Positions 17,773 to 26,253 of a stretch of 64,000 bases of DNA are shown piece by piece (the first letter of the stretch is position 1; each line of letters opens with the position of its first letter). The position numbers and the translations under genes are program-made. This DNA comes from Paracoccaceae bacterium. GTDB lineage: Bacteria > Pseudomonadota > Alphaproteobacteria > Rhodobacterales > Rhodobacteraceae. Location: assembly GCA_022763485.1 (NCBI GenBank), contig JALEGX010000009.1, forward strand, positions 1 through 64,000, in the 5' to 3' direction. The notes below the pieces were generated by a model that saw only the letters and a list, made by a program, of their open reading frames with translations, did no database searches and had not been told where the DNA came from.

Positions 17773-19046
17773 TGGAGCATGACAGGGTTCGCACCCGTGC
17801 GTGGGTGCTGCACCCGGACATCAAAACAGATCCGGACCGTCGCGATGCTGAGACTGGCCTGCAAGAGGGCGTGTCTCTGGCCGCGGCTTTGCCTGACCTC
17901 GACGTGATCGGGTCGGACGTGGTGCGCCTGCCACGTGCCCATCCCGGCATGCTGTTCGGGTCCGGAAAGATCGAAGAGCTTGGAACCCGCTTCAAGGCCG
18001 AAGAGGTGGAGCTGGTTTTGATCGACGGGCCTGTGTCGCCTGTCCAGCAGCGCAATCTGGAAAAGGCCTGGAAGGTCAAGATCCTGGACCGGACCGGCCT
18101 GATCCTTGAAATCTTCAGCGATCGCGCCCGCACCCGTGAAGGTGTGTTGCAGGTTGAAATGGCGGCGCTCAGCTACCAGCGGACGCGTCTGGTCCGGGCC
18201 TGGACCCACCTGGAGCGTCAGCGCGGTGGGCTGGGCTTTGTGGGCGGTCCGGGCGAAACCCAGATCGAGGCCGACCGTCGCGCCATCGACGAACAACTGG
18301 TGCGTCTGCGGCGTCAGCTGGAAAAAGTGGTGAAGACTCGAACGCTGCATCGCGCGGCGCGTGCCAAGGTGCCATATCCGATTGTTGCGCTGGTGGGCTA
18401 CACCAACGCGGGCAAATCGACGCTGTTCAACCGCCTGACCGGGGCCGAGGTGATGGCCAAGGACATGCTGTTTGCCACGCTGGATCCGACGATGCGGCGC
18501 GTGCAGCTGCCGGATGGGCCGGAAATCATCCTGTCGGATACGGTGGGCTTCATCTCGGATCTGCCGACCGAACTGGTCGCGGCCTTCCGGGCAACGCTGG
18601 AAGAGGTGCTGTCGGCCGATGTGGTCGTTCACGTGCGGGACATCTCGCACGCCGAAACCGAAGAACAGGCCAAGGATGTGGAAACCATCCTGTCGTCGCT
18701 GGGCATTGACGCAGAACGCCCGCGGATTGAGGTCTGGAACAAGCTGGACCAGCTGGAGCCGGACGAGGCCGACGCCCGGCGTCAGCGCGCTGGTCGTGAG
18801 GACGGCCTGCATGCCATCTCGGCGCTGAACGGCGAAGGGATCGACGGTCTGCTGACCGAAGTGGCAGAGATCCTGCAGGGCGTGCGTCACGAGGCACAGG
18901 TCAAGCTTGGCTTCGCCGATGGCAAGCGGCGCGCGTGGCTGTTCCGTCAGGACGTGGTGCAAGAGGAAAACCAGACCGAAGACGGGTTTGAAATCACCGT
19001 TCTGTGGACGCCCAAGCAACAGGCGCAGTTCGACGCCCTGGGCTGA
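17772..19046 (+). CDS. hflX: Ribosome-associated GTPase HflX
   Basis: The 424-residue OBG-HflX GTPase binds ribosomes and can split stalled or stressed ones. The N-terminal HflX domain (about 1-190) contains HPGMLFGSGKIEELG and the glycine-rich LGFVGGPGETQIEADRR; the GTPase domain has G1 GYTNAGKSTLFNRL, G3 DTVGFISDLP and G4 NKLD. ATG 17772 is within the hfq stop codon; a TTG one codon earlier is possible. It ends 20 bp from the convergent antiporter gene. Confidence 0.94.
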   Translation: MEHDRVRTRAWVLHPDIKTDPDRRDAETGLQEGVSLAAALPDLDVIGSDVVRLPRAHPGMLFGSGKIEELGTRFKAEEVELVLIDGPVSPVQQRNLEKAWKVKILDRTGLILEIFSDRARTREGVLQVEMAALSYQRTRLVRAWTHLERQRGGLGFVGGPGETQIEADRRAIDEQLVRLRRQLEKVVKTRTLHRAARAKVPYPIVALVGYTNAGKSTLFNRLTGAEVMAKDMLFATLDPTMRRVQLPDGPEIILSDTVGFISDLPTELVAAFRATLEEVLSADVVVHVRDISHAETEEQAKDVETILSSLGIDAERPRIEVWNKLDQLEPDEADARRQRAGREDGLHAISALNGEGIDGLLTEVAEILQGVRHEAQVKLGFADGKRRAWLFRQDVVQEENQTEDGFEITVLWTPKQQAQFDALG

Positions 19047-19066
19047 GCCGCCGGGCGTACCGCTGT

Positions 19067-20230
19067 TCAGCCCGCCAGACGTTTCAAGGCAACGGCCGTC
19101 ACCAACGGGCCGATCAGTTCAAACCCGACCGTGGTTCCAATGGTGATCGCCATGATCAGATCGCCATGGGCGGGCAGGGTGTCTGCGGCCACCAGCGCCA
19201 TGCCGATGGCCACCCCGGCCTGGGGCAACAGGGCCGGACCATACCAGAGCCCTTCACGCTTGGGTGCGCGGATCATGCGCCCGCCCAGCCATCCGCCCAG
19301 CACCCGGCCAAGGACGCGGAACGCGGCATAGGCCAGCCCGACCAGCCCCAGCGCCCAGAGCTCTGCCAGATCCAGCGAGGCGCCTGCAAGGATGAAGAAG
19401 ATGATCAGGAACGGCCATTGAAAGTTCTCGATCTCATGAAAGGCGTTGCGGTGGTGGCGGGCCAGATTGACGATCACCGCCCCGACGGTCATCCCTGCGA
19501 TCAGGAAGGACAGCTCCAGCCAGATCGCCAGCCCTGCGGTCAGAAAGATCAGCCCCAGCGCCTCGGCCCGCAGGGGTTCACCGTCGCAGATCCGGCCGGT
19601 CAGATAGGCCGAGGGCACCCCGATGACCAATCCCAGCAGGATGGAGCCGAACACCTCGCGCAAAGCGTGCCAGACAAGCGCGCCCTCTGTGCCGCTGCCC
19701 GCCAGCGATTGGGCCGCCACAAGCACCAGTGAGAAGACGACCAGCCCCCAGGCGTCATCAATGGCAACGATCCCCTTCAGCGTCCGGGTGAAGCCGTTGT
19801 CCTGACCGGACTGGGCGATCACGTCAAAGGTGGCGGCGGGATCGGTGGCGGTGGACAGCGCCCCCAGCGCCAGTGCAGCAGCCAGCGGTACGCCCACGGC
19901 CCAGAGGCCAGCAGACACGGTCAGCAACGTCAGCAGCACCACCGCGATGGAAATGATCAGGATCGCAGAGCCATGCCGCCGCAGCGTGTCCCACGACAGG
20001 CTGCTGCCCAGCAGGAAGGCCACCGCCGTCAGGGCAATCACAGAAAACGTGGGGTAGAAGGCGGTCAGCTCGGCCGGGATCAGGTCAAACCCGGATCGCC
20101 CGGCCAGCACCCCGCATCCCAGCAACAGCGTGACTCGGGGCAGACGGGTCCGCTTGCCGATCTGGTCCGCCGCCAGACCCGCCAGAAACAGCAGGCCAAG
20201 GGCAATCAGGGTCAGGGCCTCGGTCTGCAT
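19067..20230 (-). CDS. Cation/proton antiporter (CPA superfamily)
   Basis: The 387-residue protein consists of roughly 12 hydrophobic helices and resembles monovalent cation:proton antiporters. Landmarks are LALGALSTATDPAATFDVIAQSG (about residues 135-157, containing the Thr-Asp-Pro ion-binding signature) and IVAIDDAWGLVVFSLVLV. Ion preference cannot be read from sequence. ATG 20230 opens MQTEALTLIALGLLFLAG and lies 8 bp after the stop of the penicillin-acylase-family gene, so the two are probably co-transcribed. No terminator is evident before the convergent hflX end. Confidence 0.85.
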   Translation of the reverse strand: MQTEALTLIALGLLFLAGLAADQIGKRTRLPRVTLLLGCGVLAGRSGFDLIPAELTAFYPTFSVIALTAVAFLLGSSLSWDTLRRHGSAILIISIAVVLLTLLTVSAGLWAVGVPLAAALALGALSTATDPAATFDVIAQSGQDNGFTRTLKGIVAIDDAWGLVVFSLVLVAAQSLAGSGTEGALVWHALREVFGSILLGLVIGVPSAYLTGRICDGEPLRAEALGLIFLTAGLAIWLELSFLIAGMTVGAVIVNLARHHRNAFHEIENFQWPFLIIFFILAGASLDLAELWALGLVGLAYAAFRVLGRVLGGWLGGRMIRAPKREGLWYGPALLPQAGVAIGMALVAADTLPAHGDLIMAITIGTTVGFELIGPLVTAVALKRLAG

Positions 20231-20238
20231 CGCTGGCA

Positions 20239-22713
20239 CTACGGTCTGGGCAGCAGCTGTGTCACCCCGACCGAGGCAGCGCGGGCCAGATCCGCGTCCA
20301 GCGACATCGGGATATATTCGCCACGCCGCCACAGCTGGGCCAGGTCATCATAGTGCCGGGACAGGAAGTGGCCCGACTGACCGGTTGAGGTGATGAAGAC
20401 CGAGCTGTCGGGATCGGCAAAGTCATAAACCCCGCGATAGCCCGCACCATGCACGTTCTGGAAGGGATCGGGATCTTCGCCCGATCCACGCCCGCGTTGC
20501 AGCGTGTTGTCGCCGCCGCTGGTGGATTGGCGGATGTTGACGAAGTAGCGTAGCACCGGAACGCTGCCCAGCACGGCGTGATCGTGGGTGGCCTGGTGGG
20601 CATCGCCCCAGCGCAGGCTTTCCAACTGGTCGCCGTAGCGTTCGTTGATCCAGACCAGCGCGTCATCCAGCGCCAGACGCGCCATGTCATTGCAGGTTTC
20701 AACCGGGGCGCTCTGGCGCACGTCACACCAGGCTGCGGCCCCGTCGATATTGCGGAAGACGCGTTCGATGAACAGCGGTTCCACATGTTTGAACTCAGGG
20801 GCCAGCGGGCCCAGCTCATCCACGATCAGGCGTTTTTGCAAAGCCCGGATCCATGCCGAATAGATCAGCGGCTCCGGCAGATGCTCGTTCATTTCACCGT
20901 TCCATTCGGCCAGCAGCGACAGGGCCAGCTGGCGCTGGTGCTCGGGCGTGCCCTCTTGCGCGGCCTGACCGGTGAACCACAGATCGGCCCCGATCAACGG
21001 CAGCAGCGACCGTGCGGTGAAGCTGACGGTGTCCAGCTGCGCCTCGATGAAGCTGTCGCGGGTGTGGACCTCACGGCTTTGCATCAGGCGCTGCCAGCGG
21101 TTGATCCGCTGGGTATCGCCCCAGACATAGGACACGTGGTTGGGGAAGGGCCGTTCCAGGATCTTGTTGTTGGTGTTGCCCAGAATGCCGCCGCGCGGAT
21201 TGACGAACTGCGGATTGGCGGCATAGGGCGCGTAGCCGTTCCAGCGGTTTTCCTTGCGCCAGCCCTGCGAAGGCAGGCGTCCCTTGCTCTGGTGGCGGGG
21301 ATCACGGCGCGGGAAGGCGCCGATGGTTTTCATCGCGATGGCGTCCTGATCCACCAGCGACAGGTTCTGCGACGGCGCCACAAACCCTTCGGCAATGCGC
21401 AGCGCCTCCTGCACGGTGCCCGCCTTCATCAGCCGAAGCGCCGCGCCGATGGTGGTGTCCTTGGCACTGAGCGCGGTCCACCCAAGCGCGGTGACATGGC
21501 CGGGCGGGGTCACGCTGTCCAGCCCATAGTGGCTGCCGGGCAGCACCGGCCCGTTTTCCGTCCAGCGCAGGGTCAGGGTGATTGGGGCGGCGTCCTTGAT
21601 CCGAATGATCGACGGGCGGCTTTCAAAGGGTTTGTAACCGTCCGGGGTCAGGTATTCTTCGGGGTTCTGCGGGTTCAGCCGTTCGATGAACACGTCCTGA
21701 TCATCCATGTCGGAGGAGGTCAGACCCCAGCCCAGCCGCGCGCTGCGGCCGGTCATCACCGCCGGCACGCCGGGGATTGTTGCGCCGATCACGCCGCCGG
21801 TGCTCAGCTCCAGCCGGGCCAGATACCAGATGGCAGGCGCGGTGAAGCCCAGATGCGGGTCATTGGCCAGCAGGGTGCCACCCGAGGCCGAGCGGTGTTT
21901 GGCGGCGCTCCAGGCGTTGGAGGCCCCGGCCAGGCCCCGGCGCGGGAAGGGCGACAGCGGCGTGTCGGGCATCTCTGGAATTTCGGCAAAGCGGGGCAGG
22001 CCGGGGAACAGCGTTGCATATTCGGGCAGGGCGGCCACACCGGTTCCCGGCGCATCCGGCAGGATGTCACGCAGCCGGTCGGCATCCTCCAGCGCCAGCG
22101 AGGTGCGGGCGCGCAGGACTTCCTCTTCCAGATGGCCGGACAGTTGCAGCGCCATCAGCTTGATGATCGCAATGGAATCTCCGGGCTGCCAGGGGGCGAC
22201 GGGGGCGTTGAACAGGAACATCTCGGGCGCGCCGCGTCCCAGCGCCCGGTCGTTGATTTCGGCCAGGCGGGCGTTCACCCCGGCGGAATAGGCCTCAAGC
22301 GCGCGCAGGGTTTCGGCATCCTGTGCTTCGACCGATTGCAGCGCCAGACGGTAAAGATCCAGCCGCCGCAACAGCCGGTCGATGCGCACCGTGCGCGGGC
22401 CGAACACTTCGGACAGGCGACCCTGAACCGTGCGGCGCAGCATGGTCATCTGCCACAGGCGGTCCTGTGCGTGGGCATATCCCAACGCAAAATAGGCGTC
22501 ATTGTCGGTGCCGGTGTCTGCGGGGAAGATGTGAGGCACATTGGCATTGTCGCGAACGATTTCGACCGGTGCGCCGATACCGTCCACCTGCAGGCTCTGA
22601 TCGTAGTCGGGCAGGGATTGCTGCGCCAGATAATAGACCAGCGCCACGCCCAGAACGACCAGCAGCACCAAAGCCGCCGTCAGGCGCAGCAACCAACGAA
22701 ATACCAAACCCAT
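20239..22713 (-). CDS. Penicillin acylase family N-terminal-nucleophile hydrolase
   Basis: This 824-residue precursor belongs to the Ntn-hydrolase penicillin/acyl-homoserine-lactone acylase family. An uncleaved anchor or signal helix (about residues 8-30) is followed by the alpha segment and then an autoprocessing site, GLAGASNAWSAAKH, with Ser265 as predicted N-terminal nucleophile of the beta chain; the following NDPHLGFTAPAIWYLARLE and NLSLVDQDAIAMKTIG segments are family-typical. Members cleave amides such as beta-lactam side chains, N-acyl-homoserine lactones or lipopeptides; the substrate here is unknown. The antiporter gene follows 8 bp downstream. Confidence 0.88.
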   Translation of the reverse strand: MGLVFRWLLRLTAALVLLVVLGVALVYYLAQQSLPDYDQSLQVDGIGAPVEIVRDNANVPHIFPADTGTDNDAYFALGYAHAQDRLWQMTMLRRTVQGRLSEVFGPRTVRIDRLLRRLDLYRLALQSVEAQDAETLRALEAYSAGVNARLAEINDRALGRGAPEMFLFNAPVAPWQPGDSIAIIKLMALQLSGHLEEEVLRARTSLALEDADRLRDILPDAPGTGVAALPEYATLFPGLPRFAEIPEMPDTPLSPFPRRGLAGASNAWSAAKHRSASGGTLLANDPHLGFTAPAIWYLARLELSTGGVIGATIPGVPAVMTGRSARLGWGLTSSDMDDQDVFIERLNPQNPEEYLTPDGYKPFESRPSIIRIKDAAPITLTLRWTENGPVLPGSHYGLDSVTPPGHVTALGWTALSAKDTTIGAALRLMKAGTVQEALRIAEGFVAPSQNLSLVDQDAIAMKTIGAFPRRDPRHQSKGRLPSQGWRKENRWNGYAPYAANPQFVNPRGGILGNTNNKILERPFPNHVSYVWGDTQRINRWQRLMQSREVHTRDSFIEAQLDTVSFTARSLLPLIGADLWFTGQAAQEGTPEHQRQLALSLLAEWNGEMNEHLPEPLIYSAWIRALQKRLIVDELGPLAPEFKHVEPLFIERVFRNIDGAAAWCDVRQSAPVETCNDMARLALDDALVWINERYGDQLESLRWGDAHQATHDHAVLGSVPVLRYFVNIRQSTSGGDNTLQRGRGSGEDPDPFQNVHGAGYRGVYDFADPDSSVFITSTGQSGHFLSRHYDDLAQLWRRGEYIPMSLDADLARAASVGVTQLLPRP

Positions 22714-22833
22714 GCCGGTTATGCCTCCGCATGAAACACATTTTCAGAACAAGGTGATGCCCGTGATTGCGCCTGTGAGCAAGAGTGTTAGGTTGGCCGC
22801 AACCAAGGATATGCGAACGAAAGGGTATTTCAT

Positions 22834-23706
22834 ATGGCAAAGGTGGCGTTTCTGGGTCTGGGCGTGATGGGATACCCGATGGCCGGGCACCTGCAAGCGG
22901 CCGGACATGAGGTGACGGTCTACAACCGGACCTCGGCCAAGGCCGAAGCCTGGGTTGCGCAGCACGGGGGCGCATGGGCGCCGACACCGCGCGAAGCAGT
23001 CGAGGGGGCTGAGTTTGTCATGGCCTGTGTCGGCAATGACGATGACCTGCGCTCGGTCTGTCTGGGCGAGGATGGCGCATTTGCGGGGATGGGCGAAAAC
23101 ACTGTCTTCGTGGATCACACCACGGTGTCGGAAACGGTAACCAAAGAGCTGTATCAGGCAGCACAGGCCACGGGGCTGCATTTTGTCGACGCGCCGATCT
23201 CGGGCGGGCAGGCCGGGGCCGAAAACGGCGTTCTGTCGGTGATGTGCGGGGGCGATGCCGACCCCTATGAGCGGGCTGAGCCGATCATCCAGATCTATTC
23301 CAAGATCTGCCGCCGCATTGGCGAAAGCGGGGCTGGTCAGCTGACCAAGATGTGCAACCAGATCGCCATCGGGGGCCTTGTGCAGGCGCTGAGCGAAGCG
23401 TTGCATTTCGCCGAGAAAGCCGGTCTGGACGGGCGCGCGGTGGTTGAGGTGATGAGCCAGGGTGCGGCGGGCAGCTGGCAGATGGTCAATCGCCATGAAA
23501 CCATGCTGGATGATCACTTTGATCATGGCTTTGCCGTGGACTGGATGCGCAAGGATCTGGGGATCTGTCTGGATGCGGCCGACGAAAACGGCGCCAGCCT
23601 GCCGGTGACCGCGCTGGTTGATCAGTTCTACAAGGACGTGCAGAAGATGGGCGGCGGCCGCTGGGATACCTCGTCGCTGTTCAAACGTCTGCGGGCGCTG
23701 GACTGA
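22834..23706 (+). CDS. NAD(P)-dependent beta-hydroxyacid dehydrogenase (3-hydroxyisobutyrate dehydrogenase family)
   Basis: The 290-residue oxidoreductase opens with a Rossmann motif, AFLGLGVMGYPMAGHL, followed by VYNRTSAKAEAW. The substrate signature DAPISGGQAGAENGVLSVMCGG and the catalytic-lysine segment GQLTKMCNQ place it in the 3-hydroxyisobutyrate/tartronate-semialdehyde/glyoxylate reductase family. Exact substrate is not determined by these motifs and no valine-catabolism gene is adjacent. It is preceded by a GAAAGGG site. It is divergent from the acylase gene and convergent with the SYLF gene. Confidence 0.87.
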   Translation: MAKVAFLGLGVMGYPMAGHLQAAGHEVTVYNRTSAKAEAWVAQHGGAWAPTPREAVEGAEFVMACVGNDDDLRSVCLGEDGAFAGMGENTVFVDHTTVSETVTKELYQAAQATGLHFVDAPISGGQAGAENGVLSVMCGGDADPYERAEPIIQIYSKICRRIGESGAGQLTKMCNQIAIGGLVQALSEALHFAEKAGLDGRAVVEVMSQGAAGSWQMVNRHETMLDDHFDHGFAVDWMRKDLGICLDAADENGASLPVTALVDQFYKDVQKMGGGRWDTSSLFKRLRALD

Positions 23707-23710
23707 GCAC

Positions 23711-23746
23711 AAAAGAAATCGGCCTTCCCGCATCCGGGAAGGCCGA
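23711..23746 (-). terminator. Intrinsic terminator of the SYLF-domain gene
   Basis: A perfect 12-bp stem (TCGGCCTTCCCG with CGGGAAGGCCGA, 23719-23746) has a 4-nt loop and, read on the minus strand, is followed by a T-rich tail complementary to 23711-23718. It could also slow transcription from the convergent dehydrogenase gene, but there is no T-run on that side. Confidence 0.8.
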
Positions 23747-23773
23747 CCGATCGAACATGGCTTTCGCGCAGGA

Positions 23774-24349
23774 TCAGGGGATGATGCGCGTGTATTTGGT
23801 GCCTTCCAGCGTGGCCCCGACCCGCAGGCCGGCCTGACCGAAGATCGCCGCCAGCACCGGAGAGCGCAGCGTGTTGGTGTCTGCGGCCAGAGAGTCGCCC
23901 TGATCCGACACCACGTATTCCAGGTCTGCGCCTGCGGCCCAGCCGTGGCCCCGGCGGAATTCTTCCAATGCGTCCTGCGTCATGAAGAACAGCACATGGG
24001 CGTATTGCTGCGCCCCGATCTGGAACCCGGCGCTGCCCTTGACGGTCGAGTAATAGTCCACGGTGTAGCCATTGATCCGCAGCGCGCCTCGGCCATAGGC
24101 CCCGCCCAGCCCGAAACCGGCCTCCGTCACCAGCGGCATGATCAGCATGCCGGTCGCCTTTTCTGCCAGGTCGACGGTATTGGGGAACTGTTCATACATC
24201 CGGTTCAGGGTTGCATCGACGCGGGCGTCGATCTTGGAGGCACCGGAGCCACCAACCCCGTTGCCGCAAGCCGCGGTCACCGAGACCGCTGCCAAACCGC
24301 CCAGCGCGAACCCGCGACGGGTCAGCGAGAATTTCTGATTACTGCTCAT
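23774..24349 (-). CDS. SYLF (YSC84-like) domain lipoprotein with twin-arginine signal
   Basis: From ATG 24349 the product is 191 residues; an in-frame ATG at 24364 would add five. The N-terminus MSSNQKFSLTRRGFALGGLA has a twin-arginine motif followed by a hydrophobic stretch and a lipobox-like TAAC, suggesting Tat export and lipid anchoring. The mature part has the SYLF/YSC84 pattern: a predicted helical start (ATLNRMYEQFP), AEKATGMLIMPLVTEAGFGLGGAYGRGAL, and FGQAGLRVGATLEGTKYTRI. SYLF domains bind lipids; the bacterial role is poorly known. It is followed by a strong terminator. Confidence 0.8.
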   Translation of the reverse strand: MSSNQKFSLTRRGFALGGLAAVSVTAACGNGVGGSGASKIDARVDATLNRMYEQFPNTVDLAEKATGMLIMPLVTEAGFGLGGAYGRGALRINGYTVDYYSTVKGSAGFQIGAQQYAHVLFFMTQDALEEFRRGHGWAAGADLEYVVSDQGDSLAADTNTLRSPVLAAIFGQAGLRVGATLEGTKYTRIIP

Positions 24350-24495
24350 GTTTTTGCCTGTCATTTGCCTGTGGGTGCCGGTTTTCTCCGGCTTCTGGCC
24401 AGAATATACGCGGAACTTCAGGCTGTGTCACGCGGCGACACGCCCGGATCGGCGGGATGCCGCGCGCGTCTGCTGCTGTGGGGTTGAATTCTGCG

Positions 24496-25494
24496 TTACC
24501 CGTTCAGGATCCGGGCCACCGCCGGGGCGAAATAGGTCAGCACCCCGTCACAGCCCGCACGTTTGAAGCACATCAGGCTTTCCAGCATGATCTTTTCACC
24601 GTCGATCCAACCGTTCTGGGCCGCGGCCTGTACCATCGCGTATTCACCCGACACCTGGTAGGCATAGGTGGGCACACCAAAGCCGTCCTTGACCCGGCGA
24701 CAGATGTCCAGATAGGGCATGCCCGGCTTGACCATGACCATATCCGCACCCTCGTTCAGGTCGCGCTCGATCAGGCGCAGTGCCTCATCGGAATTGGCGG
24801 GGTCCATCTGGTACGTCTTCTTGTCCCCCTTCAGCGCACCCGAGGCCCCCACGGCATCGCGGAACGGCCCATAGAAGGCGCTGGCGTATTTGGCCGCATA
24901 GGACAGGATGGTGACATTGTGATGCCCGTGCTGTTCCAGTGCGCTGCGCATCGCCCCGATCCGACCGTCCATCATGTCCGAGGGGCCGATGATATCGGCT
25001 CCGGCCTCGGCCTGGGCCAGGGTCATCTTGACCAGCGCCTCGACCGTGGCGTCATTGACGATCTCACCATCCACCACATAGCCGTCATGGCCATTGATGT
25101 TGTAGGGGTCCAGCGCCACATCGGTCATCACCGCCAGATCGGGGGCGGCGGCCTTGATGGCCCGCACCGCGCGATTGCTCAGGTTGTCGGGGTTCCAGGC
25201 CTCGGCGCAATCTTCGGTCTTCAGCGACGCGTCGGTATAGGGGAAGACACAGATCGCTGGAATGCCAAGCGCCTGGGCCTCAATCGCGGCCTCGGCGATC
25301 TTGTCGACAGAGCGGCGCACGACACCCGGCATCGAGGCGATGGGCTCTTCGATGCCTTCGCCGTCCCGCACGAACACCGGCCAGATCAGATCATCCGGGG
25401 TCAGCGTGTTTTCACGAACCAGATTGCGCAGCGCAGCAGACGAACGGGTGCGGCGCAGACGGGCGGCGGGAAAGGGCGCGACGGTGGGTTTCAT
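24496..25494 (-). CDS. hemB: Delta-aminolevulinic acid dehydratase (porphobilinogen synthase), non-zinc type
   Basis: The 332-residue enzyme condenses two 5-aminolevulinate molecules to porphobilinogen for heme and other tetrapyrroles. The two active-site lysines lie in YAAKYASAFYGPFR and VMVKPGMPYLD. In place of the cysteine-rich zinc site of other HemBs this protein has DVALDPYNINGHDGYV, with aspartates, matching the magnesium or metal-independent alphaproteobacterial group. ATG 25494 is preceded by GGAGGT. The gene is monocistronic, divergent from the membrane protein at 25697. Confidence 0.96.
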   Translation of the reverse strand: MKPTVAPFPAARLRRTRSSAALRNLVRENTLTPDDLIWPVFVRDGEGIEEPIASMPGVVRRSVDKIAEAAIEAQALGIPAICVFPYTDASLKTEDCAEAWNPDNLSNRAVRAIKAAAPDLAVMTDVALDPYNINGHDGYVVDGEIVNDATVEALVKMTLAQAEAGADIIGPSDMMDGRIGAMRSALEQHGHHNVTILSYAAKYASAFYGPFRDAVGASGALKGDKKTYQMDPANSDEALRLIERDLNEGADMVMVKPGMPYLDICRRVKDGFGVPTYAYQVSGEYAMVQAAAQNGWIDGEKIMLESLMCFKRAGCDGVLTYFAPAVARILNG

Positions 25495-25696
25495 GCCGGT
25501 GGACCTCCATTTCAACTTGGGTCCTTGGGTGGCATGGAAAATCCCCGCTCACAAGGGGGGCAAAGGTCACGCCGGTGCGAAATTCCGCATTGTTCCCTCT
25601 TGTCGAGCGGACAATAGCAACGGATAAGGTCCGGACCCGGCCCGGCCACCGCGTTTTGTCAACGGCTGAGCGGATGATGACTTAGGGGGTTGCCTT

Positions 25697-26221
25697 TTGA
25701 ACTGGTACACATCGCTCTTCGAGCTGATCGACATGCGGTCCTTTTCCAACCTCTGGTTCTGGATTGCTCTGGCGGTTGTCTGGTCCACGGCCAGCCACTG
25801 GGTGCTGGGTGTGCCGTTTGACATGGTCCAGCGTGCGCGCCGCGTGGGCGGACAGACGATGCAGGATCTGGAAGATCTGGCCCGCATCAACGTAAATCGC
25901 TTGCTCTATATCGGTCGCGTCTCCGGGCTTTGGCTGATGGGGCTGGGCTGTTTTCTGCTGTCGGGTCTGGCGGTTCTGGGGTTTTCCTATGAAATCGAGT
26001 TTGCCCAGGCGGTGTTCCTGCTGGGTTTCCCGATGTCGCTGGTGGGCCTGTTGAACCTGTCCACCGCCAAGCTGATCGAAAGTGAACATGCCAGCGGCGA
26101 ACTGCTGTGCAAGCGGCTGACCCGCTGCCGCCTGTTCACCCAGATGATCGGCACCGTTTCGATCTTTGTCACGGCCCTGTGGGGCATGTATCAGAACCTG
26201 TCGATCGGCGTATTGGGCTGA
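25697..26221 (+). CDS. Mfd-adjacent membrane protein (homologues labelled 'component of SufBCD complex')
   Basis: The 174-residue product has three to four hydrophobic segments: LWFWIALAVVWSTASHWVLG, GLWLMGLGCFLLSGLAVLGF, AVFLLGFPMSLVGLLNL and the C-terminal FTQMIGTVSIFVTALWGMY. In Roseobacter genomes similar proteins next to mfd are often named 'component of SufBCD complex', but no suf gene is nearby and nothing in the sequence supports an Fe-S role. I prefer the TTG at 25697 because a GGGGG run ends 7 nt before it; ATG 25733 is the alternative. mfd begins 32 bp downstream. Confidence 0.75.
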   Translation: MNWYTSLFELIDMRSFSNLWFWIALAVVWSTASHWVLGVPFDMVQRARRVGGQTMQDLEDLARINVNRLLYIGRVSGLWLMGLGCFLLSGLAVLGFSYEIEFAQAVFLLGFPMSLVGLLNLSTAKLIESEHASGELLCKRLTRCRLFTQMIGTVSIFVTALWGMYQNLSIGVLG

Positions 26222-26253
26222 TCCCCGCAAGACCGGAAAAGAGGAGCGTGGCC

